Shown: one piece after another, positions 24,392-33,395 of the stretch
Layout of the letters: each line of letters begins with the position of its first letter
Position numbering within the stretch: position 1 is the stretch's first letter
From: Mesorhizobium opportunistum WSM2075
GTDB lineage: Bacteria; Pseudomonadota; Alphaproteobacteria; Rhizobiales; Rhizobiaceae
Direction of reading: 5' to 3'
DNA: 64,000 bases
Assembly (NCBI RefSeq): GCF_000176035.2
Contig: NC_015675.1
Span: forward strand, 2,050,001 to 2,114,000
Made by a program: the position numbers and the translations under genes
Notes under the pieces: generated by a model
The model's input: only the letters and a program-made list of their open reading frames with translations
Told to the model about the DNA's origin: nothing
Database searches by the model: none

Positions 24392-25846
24392 TTATCCCAC
24401 CGCGCTCAACAGCGCCGTCATCATGTCGTCGACAGTCTTCATCATCCGGGCCGATGCCTGATAGGTGTGTTCGAGATCGAGCATCAGCGACATTTCCTGG
24501 TCGATATTGACCCCGGTCGCGTTGGACAGCGCGTCGGCGCTGCGCTGGGCCAATGCCTCCTTGGCGTCGGCGGCGGTCGAAGCCTGCTGGCGCACGCTTT
24601 GGAGCCAGCCGATCGAATTGGCGGCGTAGTCGGAAACACTGGACGTTGCCGAAATACCTGCCGCGGAATCGAACGTCATCGGCTTGTCGAGCTGGTCGCC
24701 ATAAGCGATCAGGAGGTTGGAATAGGAGGCGCCGCCCGTGGTGTTCGCGACATAGGCCAAACCGTTGGCGCCGCCATCGCGCAGCAATGTCGGATTGCCG
24801 CCGACGCTTGGATCCATCGCGGCATTGATGCTGATCGTGCCGGCAAGGCCGTTGACGAGCGTGCCTGCCGCCGGTACGGCCGGCGCGCCAGACCAGGTGA
24901 ACAGGCCGGCGGCGTTGGGCATCGACGGTGCGGTCTCGGCAAAGGCGGTGATCAAGCCGCGTGCGGTTTCGTCGAGCTGGCTCTGCATGGTCGAGGCGAC
25001 GCCGTCGCGCAATTGCAGCAGACCGGCAAGCGTGCCGCTGGCGGTTGTGTTGCCACCGGTTCCCGCCGAAATCGGCACGTTGTCGATATAGACGGTGTTG
25101 CCGGCGGCTCCGGCGGCATAGCCGGCCGCCGGCGTGAAGCTCACCGTGCGCGGTATCGTCTCGAACAGCGTCGTGCCGTCGCCCGTGGTGATGACCATAT
25201 CGTTGTCGCCGCGCGTGAAAGTCGAGATCGGAACATAGTTCGAGATCTTCTTCAGCAGCGCGTCGCGCTGGTCGAGAGCGTCGGAAACATCGGTGCCGGA
25301 ACGGGTCCCGGACATGACTGCCTGGTTGGCGTCCTGGAACTGGCCAAGCAGCGAGTTAAGGTCCTTGACCGCCGTGTCGATCTGGCCGTCCGTCTGGGTT
25401 CGAAAATCCTGAATGGCCTTGGAGCCTTCATTCAGGGAGCGCACGACCTGCTTGGCCGCGTCGATGACGCTCGAGCCGAGATTCTGATTGGACGGCGATG
25501 TGGCGTAGAGCTGCAGCGCCTGCTGCAGATTGGCGATCGCCGCCGAGGGCGAGGACGCGTTGTCGACACCGTTGACCGAAACGTCCAGCTGATCCATGCC
25601 GCTGTAGAGCGCGTTCTGACCGCTGTACGCCGACAGGGCACCGAGGTTCTGGCGGAACAGCAGGTCGTTGGCCGCACGCTGGACATCAACGAAACGAGCG
25701 CCGGGCGCCGTGCTGGTGATGACGGAGATGCGGCGCGTGTAATCCGGATTGGAAGCGTCGGCGATGTTGCGCGAGACAACGCTGGTCTGCCGCGCGGTAT
25801 TCATAAGCGCCGATTGGGCGATACTCAATGCGGAGGATAGCGACAT
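24392..25846 (-). CDS. flgK: Hook-associated protein 1, FlgK
   Basis: A 484-residue protein with the FlgK N-terminal signature: LSSALSIAQSALMNTARQTS and NIADASNPDYTRRIS (the flagellar rod/hook-type ANxxTPGY-like motif). The C-terminal helix (MSLMLDLEHTYQASARMMKT) is the shared rod/hook end motif. It is the first junction protein on the hook. The gene lies 27 nt after flgE on the same strand. Confidence 0.93.
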   Translation of the reverse strand: MSLSSALSIAQSALMNTARQTSVVSRNIADASNPDYTRRISVITSTAPGARFVDVQRAANDLLFRQNLGALSAYSGQNALYSGMDQLDVSVNGVDNASSPSAAIANLQQALQLYATSPSNQNLGSSVIDAAKQVVRSLNEGSKAIQDFRTQTDGQIDTAVKDLNSLLGQFQDANQAVMSGTRSGTDVSDALDQRDALLKKISNYVPISTFTRGDNDMVITTGDGTTLFETIPRTVSFTPAAGYAAGAAGNTVYIDNVPISAGTGGNTTASGTLAGLLQLRDGVASTMQSQLDETARGLITAFAETAPSMPNAAGLFTWSGAPAVPAAGTLVNGLAGTISINAAMDPSVGGNPTLLRDGGANGLAYVANTTGGASYSNLLIAYGDQLDKPMTFDSAAGISATSSVSDYAANSIGWLQSVRQQASTAADAKEALAQRSADALSNATGVNIDQEMSLMLDLEHTYQASARMMKTVDDMMTALLSAVG

Positions 25847-25873
25847 GCTGGTCTTTCACGGGCGACGCCCGGT

Positions 25874-27130
25874 TTATCTCTTCAGGTTGACAAGGACGTC
25901 CATCAGGTCGGAACCGGTCTGGAAGACTTTCGAATTGGCGGTGTAGCTGCGCTGCGCCGCGATCATGTCGGTGAGTTCCTCGGCGATATCGACATTGGAG
26001 TTTTCGAGCGCGCCGGAGATGATGGAACCGGCCTTGCCTTCATTGGCGAAGCCGACACGGACCGCACCGGAATCAGTGCCCTGGGCATAGACGTTGCCGG
26101 GAAGGGCCTTGAGCTGGTCCGGGCTCTGCACGTCGGCCAGCGGTATCTTGTAGAGCGGCTTGGAGGTGCCGTCCTTGTACTGGGCGTAGATGGTGCCGTC
26201 CTTGCTGATCTGGACCTTGTCGATGGCGCTCGGCGCGTTGCCGTTGACCTGGGCGTCGGAAACGGTGAAGCCGGTCCCGAGCTGGGTCAGCGTCGACAGG
26301 TCGAGATTGAGGCTGGCGCCGCCCGGCACGGTGAATGAAACGCTGGTGGGCGTGCCTGTGAGTTTGCCGGTGGTGGTGTCGAAGGTCAGGTTGGCCGTGC
26401 CGAGTGCGCCGCCGGTGTAGGGGAACGATGTTCCGGCCGTCGCCTTCGACTGGTCGAAAACCGCCACCTGCCAAGTGCCGGTACCCGTGTTGGTGAAATA
26501 GACGTCGAGCAGCTTCTTGTTGCCGAGATTGTCATAGGCGACCATCGACGATTTCGAGGTGTACTGTGCTGTGGCAGCGTTGGCGCCGGGCAGGTTGGCG
26601 GTGGCGACCGCTGTCGCACCTGCAGGCAAATTGCCGCTGAAACTACCCGCGGTGCTCGGAGTCGCGGTCAATCCCTGGTCGGCGATGACAACCGGCTCCA
26701 GACCTTCGAAGCCGTTCACCGTCGCAGCCGGCGTGCCGTTGGCGTAGCTGTAGGCCATCAGCTGGAAGCCGGCCGCATTGACCAGTCGGCCCTGCGCGTC
26801 GGGAACGAAGGCGCCGGCACGGGTCAGATAGGGCGTACCGCTCGGGTCCTGGACGACAAAGAAGCCATCGCCGCTGACGGCAAGGTCGGAGACAGAGGTG
26901 GTGTATTGGAGCACGCCCGGATCGCTGACCGCCTGCCGGATCGTCGTGGTGACGCCGCCGGAATTGTAGGCGCCACCCGTCGACGGCATGATCAGCGTCG
27001 AAAATTCGGCGGAGGATCGCTTGTAACCGGTGGTATCGGAATTGGCGATGTTGTCGGCTGTCGTCGACAGGCGGTTGGCCTGTGCGTTCATGCCGGAAAC
27101 GCCGGTCCGCATCATTCCGTAGAGGCTCAT
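25874..27130 (-). CDS. flgE: Flagellar hook protein FlgE
   Basis: A 418-residue hook subunit. The N-terminus reads MRTGVSGMNAQANRLSTTAD and NIANSDTTGYKRS, and the C-terminus has ENSNVDIAEELTDMIAAQRS and SKVFQTGSDLMDVLVNLKR, all rod/hook family motifs. The middle is the variable, Thr/Gly-rich D1-D2 region. Length fits rhizobial FlgE. It is first in the flgE-flgK-flgL-flaF-flbT-flgD-fliQ run, 79 nt downstream of rem. Confidence 0.95.
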   Translation of the reverse strand: MSLYGMMRTGVSGMNAQANRLSTTADNIANSDTTGYKRSSAEFSTLIMPSTGGAYNSGGVTTTIRQAVSDPGVLQYTTSVSDLAVSGDGFFVVQDPSGTPYLTRAGAFVPDAQGRLVNAAGFQLMAYSYANGTPAATVNGFEGLEPVVIADQGLTATPSTAGSFSGNLPAGATAVATANLPGANAATAQYTSKSSMVAYDNLGNKKLLDVYFTNTGTGTWQVAVFDQSKATAGTSFPYTGGALGTANLTFDTTTGKLTGTPTSVSFTVPGGASLNLDLSTLTQLGTGFTVSDAQVNGNAPSAIDKVQISKDGTIYAQYKDGTSKPLYKIPLADVQSPDQLKALPGNVYAQGTDSGAVRVGFANEGKAGSIISGALENSNVDIAEELTDMIAAQRSYTANSKVFQTGSDLMDVLVNLKR

Positions 27131-27209
27131 CGAGATGTCTCCGCAATATCCATGCCACTGGCGGCGAGGCTACGCGCCTTGTCTTGCGCGAAGCTGGCGC
27201 GATACGGCA

Positions 27210-27878
27210 TCAGAACACCAGCCGGTAGCCGAGGAAACGTTTGGAATCGATCGGGTCGGTGCCCAGCTTCTCGCGCAGCTTCTTGCGCAGTTTGCTGATG
27301 TGGCTTTCGACCACGTTCTCTTCGACCTCTTCGTCGAAGATGCCATAGATGGCGTTGAACACCTGGGTCTTGGTGACGCGGCGGCCGCGGTTGCTCGCCA
27401 GATATTCGAGAATGCGGCGTTCACGGCGCGGCAAGGGCAGCGGCTGGCCGTCGATCTCCGGATCGCGGCCGTCCATGAAGATGCGCATGGCGCCGATCTC
27501 GGTGTAGGCGACATCCTCCTGGGCGCGGCGGCGGATTGCGGTGATGCGGGCTAGGATCTCTCTGATGTGGACGGGCTTGCGGACGACGTCGTCAACGCCG
27601 CTCTCGAACAACCGCAGCGTGTTTTCCAGCGAATGCTGTTCGCTGAGAGCTATGACGGGAGCTCCGGTGCGGTCGCGGATCTGGCGTGGAGAGATCGAGC
27701 CTTCGCGGCAGTCGCCGATAAGGAAGGCGCGGACCGAGCGCAGATCGGCGTCGGCGGCCGAGTTCACCCACTCGCCGAACTCGCCGGGCGCGAAACCTGC
27801 GCAGGCGACCCCCTCGCGGTCAAAAAGTGAGTTGTATCCCTCTGTTACGAGCTCTCGCTCGTCAACGATAACGATCAT
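27210..27878 (-). CDS. rem: OmpR-like flagellar regulator Rem (FtcR)
   Basis: A 222-residue regulator. Residues 1-118 are a diverged receiver domain ([34 protein letters not shown]), and 125-222 an OmpR-type winged helix ([42 protein letters not shown]). Length and position match Rem of Sinorhizobium meliloti, which is activated by VisN/VisR and in turn activates flagellar, motor and flagellin promoters. The ATG at 27878 has GGAGG eight bases upstream. It is transcribed toward flgE and may carry its own promoter in the 221-nt gap upstream. Confidence 0.92.
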   Translation of the reverse strand: MIVIVDERELVTEGYNSLFDREGVACAGFAPGEFGEWVNSAADADLRSVRAFLIGDCREGSISPRQIRDRTGAPVIALSEQHSLENTLRLFESGVDDVVRKPVHIREILARITAIRRRAQEDVAYTEIGAMRIFMDGRDPEIDGQPLPLPRRERRILEYLASNRGRRVTKTQVFNAIYGIFDEEVEENVVESHISKLRKKLREKLGTDPIDSKRFLGYRLVF

Positions 27879-28099
27879 CGGCCCCGCCTCCGAATCAGCA
27901 CATTTGCCCCGTGGAAAGAGGCGTAACCGGTGGCGGGAATCCTGAACACGGTCATTTCTTGTAACTAGTTTCTTGGGAGTCTGGAATCGTGCCGGTTGCA
28001 TTAGCGTGCAGCCAGATGTGCTTGGGAGGCCAAGTCTTGTCGAAGTCAAAATGACGCCCCGGTGCGGCGCGGCGGGCATATTGGAGGTTGAAAATACGC

Positions 28100-28687
28100 C
28101 TATGGGTTGCAGAAGGAGCGGGCGTTGGTTGTCCATTTGCCAAAACCGGTGGCAACCATGTTGGCGATGACCCGGCAGACATAGACCTTCTGCGCCGGAT
28201 CGTTGTCGGGACCGGCATGATAGCGCGCGACGGCCATCGACCAGGTCTCGTGGCGGGCATGGAGATCGGCCAGGAAACGTGCCGCGTAGTCGACATTCTG
28301 GCGGGGGTCGAGCATGTCCTCGACGCTGCGGAAATGCGAGGCGTGGTAGTGATGATTGATCTGCATGCAGCCGAGATCGATCAGCGTCTTGCCCTCGCGC
28401 TGGGCGTTGGCGAAAGTGGCAAGTGCCTCGGTACGGCTTTTCGGGAAGACTGCTTTTCCTTCTATATTCAATGCGTTAGGCTGAAGGCTGCCTTTCTTGC
28501 CGGTCTCTGTCAGGCCAACCGCGTAGAGGATGCCGGCAGGTATGCCGTAGCGGTCGGCGGCACGCAGGATCTCCGGCTCGCAGGGATTGGTGGCGGCAGC
28601 GGCGCCGCCCGCAAAGCTAGATAAAGATATCGCCGCCAGCGCGCTCGCGAGAAGGCGAAACGGCGCGGCCGTGTGCTTGCGCGTCAT
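28100..28687 (-). CDS. Lytic transglycosylase of the flagellar locus
   Basis: A 195-residue exported protein with a signal peptide (residues 1-31, ending GGAAAA) and an SLT-type goose-lysozyme fold: [21 protein letters not shown], with the catalytic Glu in [17 protein letters not shown], and [15 protein letters not shown] then [10 protein letters not shown]. It should cut peptidoglycan to let the rod pass. The FlgJ-type protein in this locus lacks a muramidase domain, so this enzyme is the likely replacement, as SltF is in Rhodobacter. The start at 28687 overlaps the fliK end by 71 nt; a later start is possible. Confidence 0.85.
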   Translation of the reverse strand: MTRKHTAAPFRLLASALAAISLSSFAGGAAAATNPCEPEILRAADRYGIPAGILYAVGLTETGKKGSLQPNALNIEGKAVFPKSRTEALATFANAQREGKTLIDLGCMQINHHYHASHFRSVEDMLDPRQNVDYAARFLADLHARHETWSMAVARYHAGPDNDPAQKVYVCRVIANMVATGFGKWTTNARSFCNP

Positions 28688-30008
28688 CGTGGTTACCCCT
28701 TGCGGATTGCTGGCCCGGTTGCTGGCCGCCGGCTCCGCCATTGCCGCCGCTGGAATTTCCGGGCTGAAAGGACGACTGGTCGCGGCCAGGCACCGCGGTC
28801 ATCGACGCGGTTGCATCCGTCCGGGTTGCAGCCGCAACGGCCACCGACGGTTGCATGATGGTGACCTTATCAACCTCGAAGCCCAGGCCGCGCAGCGACT
28901 TGACGATAGCCTCGCTATCGCTGGAAAGCCGACGGTAAGCGTCGTGTGTTTCGGGCTTCAGTTCAATCGTGAGTTGTTCTCCGGAGAGGCGAAGGTGTGC
29001 CGCGACCATGCCCAGTTCGGCCGGGTGGAGTTCGATCTTCAACACATGTGTCGGAACGGCAACAGGGCTGGCCAGTTGGGTAGCCGCGGAAGCCGTCGAA
29101 TGCACCTGCCGCGGGCCGCCATCGGCGGTTATGGCGCCGATCACGCTGAGCGCTGCCTGGCTCATCGGCGCCTGCGGCGGGGCAGGGAAGCTGCGCTCGG
29201 AAACCACATCGATGCGCCCCGCCGTCGAGAGCCGTTTTCCCGGTTCGGAACGCAACGAAGACTGAACGTCGGCGATAGACTTCAGCCGTGGCGTCGCCTG
29301 TTTCGGATCCACGCCCGGCACGTCGGCCGGGGTCGTCTCCGGCAATGGGCCGGCGGCGATCGCATTGTCGCGCCGCGGCGCGCCAGCAGCGGCGTCGCGC
29401 GCGGAAGGCTCGTCAAGTTTCGTCAACGGCCCGTCGACGAGCGACGCCCGCTCAGGCTTCGACATAGGTTCGACGTTGCCATTGCTGGCGGCCGACTTCG
29501 GCCGGTAGCCCTTCGGCAGAACCTGCCCCTCGACAGCGGCGTCCTGGCCGGTTTCGCCGACGTCGGCCGACTTGGTCGATGTCGAGAAATGGCGCAGGTC
29601 ATGAAATGCCATCAGAAGCGGCAGATGATCGTCAAGCGGCGTTGAACCGGCATCGGACACTGGTGTTTCAGCGTCGGTGTCCTTGGCAGCCCGGGCATCC
29701 TTGCCGTCCTTCGTGGATTTCGCCGCCGTCAATCCGGTCGGTGCGGCCCGTGCGGCCCGAGCTTTGCCGTCCGGCATCGGCTTGTCCTCGCCCGCCTGCG
29801 CCGCAAGGCCAGCGGCGAGCTTGCTCCAGCGCGGATCGCGCGACCCGGCCTCTGTCGGCGGCTGCTTTTCCGGGCGGGCCGGGTTCGCGTCGGCGTGCAC
29901 CATCTTGCCGAAACCGTCATCATCCTTCTTTCCCGGCGCGGCCGGCTGGTCCGCCGTGGTGCGCGCGGCGGTAAATCCTGGCAGGCCTGGGCCGAGGCTG
30001 GGTGTCAT
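28617..30008 (-). CDS. fliK: Flagellar hook-length control protein FliK (formerly MotD)
   Basis: A 463-residue protein. The first 330 residues are Pro/Ala/Lys-rich and low complexity; residues 335-420 form the conserved C-terminal switch domain (LKIELHPAELGMVAAHLRL, LTIELKPETHDAYRRLSSD). FliK is exported as a ruler and flips FlhB specificity once the hook is full length. In S. meliloti this gene was first named motD and follows motB-motC, as here. The ATG overlaps the motC stop by four bases. Confidence 0.88.
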   Translation of the reverse strand: MTPSLGPGLPGFTAARTTADQPAAPGKKDDDGFGKMVHADANPARPEKQPPTEAGSRDPRWSKLAAGLAAQAGEDKPMPDGKARAARAAPTGLTAAKSTKDGKDARAAKDTDAETPVSDAGSTPLDDHLPLLMAFHDLRHFSTSTKSADVGETGQDAAVEGQVLPKGYRPKSAASNGNVEPMSKPERASLVDGPLTKLDEPSARDAAAGAPRRDNAIAAGPLPETTPADVPGVDPKQATPRLKSIADVQSSLRSEPGKRLSTAGRIDVVSERSFPAPPQAPMSQAALSVIGAITADGGPRQVHSTASAATQLASPVAVPTHVLKIELHPAELGMVAAHLRLSGEQLTIELKPETHDAYRRLSSDSEAIVKSLRGLGFEVDKVTIMQPSVAVAAATRTDATASMTAVPGRDQSSFQPGNSSGGNGGAGGQQPGQQSARGNHDDAQAHGRAVSPSRERAGGDIFI

Positions 30009-31372
30009 TTCGGGGCGGCTCCAAGCATCTGGTCGATCAGGTCGAGCTGTCGACGGGTTTTCATCATGGCGGCGTCGGTTGGGTCGGTCTTGTCAGGGCT
30101 GGCCGAGGCCGCGGGCGCCGAGGCCGGGAGGACGGTTGCGGTTTCGGCCGAAGGAACCGGCGCGCTTGGCGCAACGGTCGCGACGCCGCTGGCTGGCGCA
30201 ACTGCGGGCTGTTCGGAGGCCGCGCCTTCGACGGGTGGCAACCCGGCGGCGTCGGCGGCCTGCGCGGCGGTAACTTCGGGTTGCGTCGGCGCAGCTGCCG
30301 CGGGCGCCGGACTTGTAGCTGGAAGAGAAGCGGGTGGCGCCACCACTTCACCGGCGATGGCCTGTGCGGCGTCGAGCAGGTCGCGGTCACCATCCGACAG
30401 CTTGCTGCGATCGATCTTGCCGAGCTTGGTGCGCACATCCTCGATGGTGTCCGAGGTCACGGTGGATAGGCTGGAATAAAGCAGGGCGCGCGGATCGTCC
30501 TGATTGGTGTTGCCGTCGCGGCCCTGTTCGGCTCGCGTCGAGGCGAAGGCCGACAATTCGTTCAGGCCGTCGATCGCGGCACGGCGGGCGATGCGCAGAT
30601 AGATCACCTTCTCGCGCTCGGGATCCATCATCGAGGTGATGTCGGCCAGCTTGTCCTGGCTGATCGACATGTGCAGTGCGATGACCCCGGAGACGAAAGA
30701 ATCCGCGAACTGGCTGGCATAGGGCGAATAGAGGTAGCGCTCGACATACTGCGTGGAAGCAAGCGCGAAACGCGCCGCGTCGCCTTGCGCCACGGCAATG
30801 CCGACCGAGCGCCGCAAGGCCGCTTCCTCGACCAGCGTGCCGGGGCTGAGCAGCTTGGCCTCATCGAGCAATTTGAGTGCCGCCGCTGGATCGTCGCCGG
30901 CTAGAAGCGATCCCTTGACCAAGGCCAGGAATGCGCCGAGATCGCCGGGCAGCGCCATCGGATCGATCGGCCCGAGGGCTGTGATCGCGTCGCCGGGCCG
31001 GCCATTCAGATAGTCGATCACGCCCTTGGCGATGGCCAGGTCACCCGGATCGGCGGCGGCACGTGACACGGCTGCCTCGACAGTCACCGGATTGCCGCCG
31101 CTCATGCCGTAGACCAGGAGCGCGCGAAAGTTCTTTGGGTCCTCGAAATCCTGCGCATCCGCCTCGCGCAGACGCGCATCGGTCATCTCGAGCAGCTTGG
31201 CCTGCATCGGCATGGCGGCGTGATCGCCGGCGGCGATGCGGTCCTGGATGAGCTGCAGCGAGCGCACCAGCTGATAGGGCTGCAGCGCATCCTGGGCGAA
31301 GCCGGACGATGGATGTCCGGCGGCCAGCAGCAACAGGCCCATCAAGCGGCTGGTGACGGCCACCCGCCTCAT
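30005..31372 (-). CDS. motC: Periplasmic motility protein MotC
   Basis: A 455-residue exported protein with a signal peptide (RLMGLLLLAAGHPSSGFAQ). The central part is a helical repeat region (LQPYQLVRSLQLIQDRIAAG; VYGMSGGNPVTVEAAV-type segments; YVERYLYSPYASQFADSFVS) and the C-terminal 100 residues are Ala/Pro-rich. MotC is specific to rhizobia and binds MotB in the periplasm to modulate rotary speed. It lies between motB and fliK with four-base overlaps on both sides. Confidence 0.9.
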   Translation of the reverse strand: MRRVAVTSRLMGLLLLAAGHPSSGFAQDALQPYQLVRSLQLIQDRIAAGDHAAMPMQAKLLEMTDARLREADAQDFEDPKNFRALLVYGMSGGNPVTVEAAVSRAAADPGDLAIAKGVIDYLNGRPGDAITALGPIDPMALPGDLGAFLALVKGSLLAGDDPAAALKLLDEAKLLSPGTLVEEAALRRSVGIAVAQGDAARFALASTQYVERYLYSPYASQFADSFVSGVIALHMSISQDKLADITSMMDPEREKVIYLRIARRAAIDGLNELSAFASTRAEQGRDGNTNQDDPRALLYSSLSTVTSDTIEDVRTKLGKIDRSKLSDGDRDLLDAAQAIAGEVVAPPASLPATSPAPAAAAPTQPEVTAAQAADAAGLPPVEGAASEQPAVAPASGVATVAPSAPVPSAETATVLPASAPAASASPDKTDPTDAAMMKTRRQLDLIDQMLGAAPK

Positions 31373-32769
31373 CCGCCGGCCGCCATCAATATCTCGATGC
31401 GACGGTTGACCGCCGCCATGGGATCGGCCGGATCCTTTGGTTGGCGGTCGGCGAAGCCTGCGACTTCGGTGATGCGGCGTTCGTCGACGCCGCCGCGCAC
31501 GAGCATGTAGTAAGCGGAATGGGCGCGCGCCGTCGACAGCCGCCAGTTGTCGTAGCTGTCACTGCGGAAGGGGCGTGCATCGGTGTGGCCGTTGATGCTG
31601 ATGGTGCCCTTCTGGCTGTTGACGATGCGGCCGATCTTTTCCATCGCCAGCACCAGTTCGCGGCTCGGCAAGGCCGAGCCGACTTCGAACATGCCGAAGT
31701 CGAGCCGATCGGTGATGGAGATGACGACGCCCTTGTCCGTGGCCTCGACCGAGACGCCATCGTGCAGCTTGTCGCCGGGCTTGAAGGCATCGGCCAGCTG
31801 CCGCTTGACATCGGCCGCCGCCTTCAGCGCGGCGGCGGTCGGAGCTTTTTCCGCGGCTTCGGGCTTCGCGGCTTCGGGCTTCGCGGCTTCTCGGCTGGCA
31901 AGGGTGGCGTCCGCCTTGGCCGCTTCCGCGGCGTTGCCTTCTCCAGCCTTTGCATTGCTGGCCTTGGTATCGCTGGCCTTGGTATCGCCGGCCTTGATAT
32001 CGCTGGCCTTGGCCATCGTCGCGGCCGCATCCTTGGCCAAGGGCTCGAGGGGCGCGTCCTTGAGAGGCGGTGCCGGCGGCACGGCCTTGACCTTGGCGAC
32101 CTGTGTCTCGGCGGCCTTGTCGCCCGGCTTGACCGGGTCGCCTTCGATCCTGGGGCGCTGGGCACTCGCCTCGGCGCCCGGTGCCGCGACCTGCTGCGAC
32201 CAGAAATCCGGCTCGAAGGGATCGCGATAGGACGCGCCACCGGAGGCGCCGGTCGCCGGGCCGGCACTTTGCGCGCCGCCGTCGCCCTTCTGGCTGACGT
32301 TCTGCATGACGCCGGTGTCGGTGGCGATCTCCGAGAGCACCGCGTAAGGGTCGGCGAAGAGATGCTCGTCGGACCTCTCCGACTGCTGTTGTTCCTGCTT
32401 GTCCTGTTTGCGTTCGGATGTGCCCGCGCCACCGGTGCCGTCCTGCCCGCTCTTGCCTGTCGCCTGTTGCGGGCTTTCGGCGGTCGCGCCGATTGCATTC
32501 GGACCGTCACCAAGGTCTTCCAGGCCCTTGCGGCTCGAGTTGCGGTCGACCAGCTTGACGGGGTTGAAATAGCTGGCGACAGCCGCCTTGGTCTGTTCGT
32601 TGGCGGCGTTGATCAGCCACATGACCAGGAAGAAACACATCATCGCCGTCATGAAGTCGGCGAAGGCGATCTTCCAGACGCCGCCGTGGTGACCTTCGTC
32701 GTGGTCGCCATGCGCATGCCGCACGATGATGATCTCGTGCCTGCCGTGATCGGCTTCAGCGACGCTCAC
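31369..32769 (-). CDS. motB: Flagellar motor stator protein MotB
   Basis: A 466-residue stator protein, longer than the usual 300. Residues 34-52 form the single membrane helix (IAFADFMTAMMCFFLVMWLI) with the proton-binding Asp at about residue 38. The C-terminal OmpA-like peptidoglycan-binding domain is clear (ISINGHTDARPFRSDSYDNW). Between them lies a long Ala/Lys/Asp linker that includes 5-residue repeats. The GTG at 32769 is chosen because it overlaps the fliH-like stop as GTGA; a GTG at 32799 would add ten residues. Confidence 0.93.
   Translation of the reverse strand: MSVAEADHGRHEIIIVRHAHGDHDEGHHGGVWKIAFADFMTAMMCFFLVMWLINAANEQTKAAVASYFNPVKLVDRNSSRKGLEDLGDGPNAIGATAESPQQATGKSGQDGTGGAGTSERKQDKQEQQQSERSDEHLFADPYAVLSEIATDTGVMQNVSQKGDGGAQSAGPATGASGGASYRDPFEPDFWSQQVAAPGAEASAQRPRIEGDPVKPGDKAAETQVAKVKAVPPAPPLKDAPLEPLAKDAAATMAKASDIKAGDTKASDTKASNAKAGEGNAAEAAKADATLASREAAKPEAAKPEAAEKAPTAAALKAAADVKRQLADAFKPGDKLHDGVSVEATDKGVVISITDRLDFGMFEVGSALPSRELVLAMEKIGRIVNSQKGTISINGHTDARPFRSDSYDNWRLSTARAHSAYYMLVRGGVDERRITEVAGFADRQPKDPADPMAAVNRRIEILMAAGG
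31946..32005. repeat. 15-bp tandem repeat within motB
   Basis: Four consecutive 15-bp units of the type GCCTTGGTATCGCTG, three nearly identical, encode repeats of S/G-D-T/I-K-A on the minus strand. A second short repeat (KPEAA twice) lies just to the left, about 31855-31890. Copy number could vary between strains and change the length of the MotB linker. Confidence 0.85.
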
Positions 32770-33392
32770 GACAGAACCTCGGACAGAGTTTCCGACCACT
32801 CGGCCATGCGGGTCTCGAACACCGCTTCGTCGATGTTGACGGTCAGGTCGAAGCCGGGCGCCTCGGTGAAGTCGAGATTGGCAGTGCGCGGCCCGAGCGA
32901 TGCCTTCAGTGTTTCGAATAGCGAGAGCGGCCCGCGCACGGCGATACGCACCGCTTCGCTGTCGCCGACAGCTTCACGAACCGCGCCGGCCAGCGCTTCA
33001 AGCGAACGCTTCTGCACGTCGTCGCTGACGACGCCGCCAAGGATGCGGGCGACCGTGGCGGCGACGAGATCGGTGACACGCGCCTCCATGGCGTCGATGC
33101 GCGACGACACGGCGTTGCCGACATCGCCGCCGAAGCTCTCCAGAAAGATTCTCGCTTCCTCGGCATTGGCCTGGCGCTCCGCTTCCAGCGCGGCTTCATG
33201 GGCGGCCGAGAAGCGTTCCGTGAGTGTGGCCTCCGCCTGGGCAACCGCCTCGGCGATCAGGGTGCCGATATCGGCCTGGGATGCCGCCGGTTCAGGGGCC
33301 CGCCGAGGGTCGACCGTGGCCTGAGGCGGGCTGACGCGCTGCGCGCGCGTACCGAAATCAGGGAGGAGATCGAAAAGGGTTGCGGAGGGCAT
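32766..33392 (-). CDS. fliH: FliH-like flagellar assembly protein
   Basis: A 208-residue protein with a Pro-rich N-terminus (about 1-40), a long Ala/Glu-rich coiled coil (AEAVAQAEATLTERFSAAHE, ALEAERQANAEEARIFLESF) and a C-terminal globular part with VRIAVRGPLSLFETLKASLG. This matches the FliH/YscL plan, the regulator of the FliI ATPase. Sequence conservation in this family is weak, so I rely on architecture and on position between fliF and motB. Confidence 0.7.
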   Translation of the reverse strand: MPSATLFDLLPDFGTRAQRVSPPQATVDPRRAPEPAASQADIGTLIAEAVAQAEATLTERFSAAHEAALEAERQANAEEARIFLESFGGDVGNAVSSRIDAMEARVTDLVAATVARILGGVVSDDVQKRSLEALAGAVREAVGDSEAVRIAVRGPLSLFETLKASLGPRTANLDFTEAPGFDLTVNIDEAVFETRMAEWSETLSEVLS

Positions 33393-33395
33393 GGT

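Noticed and set aside
31855..32005. CRISPR-like repetition
   Set aside because: Short in-frame coding repeats inside motB with no spacers.
31441..33324. Long open frame (627 codons) opposite motB and the fliH-like gene
   Set aside because: Antisense shadow with strongly biased composition and no domain.
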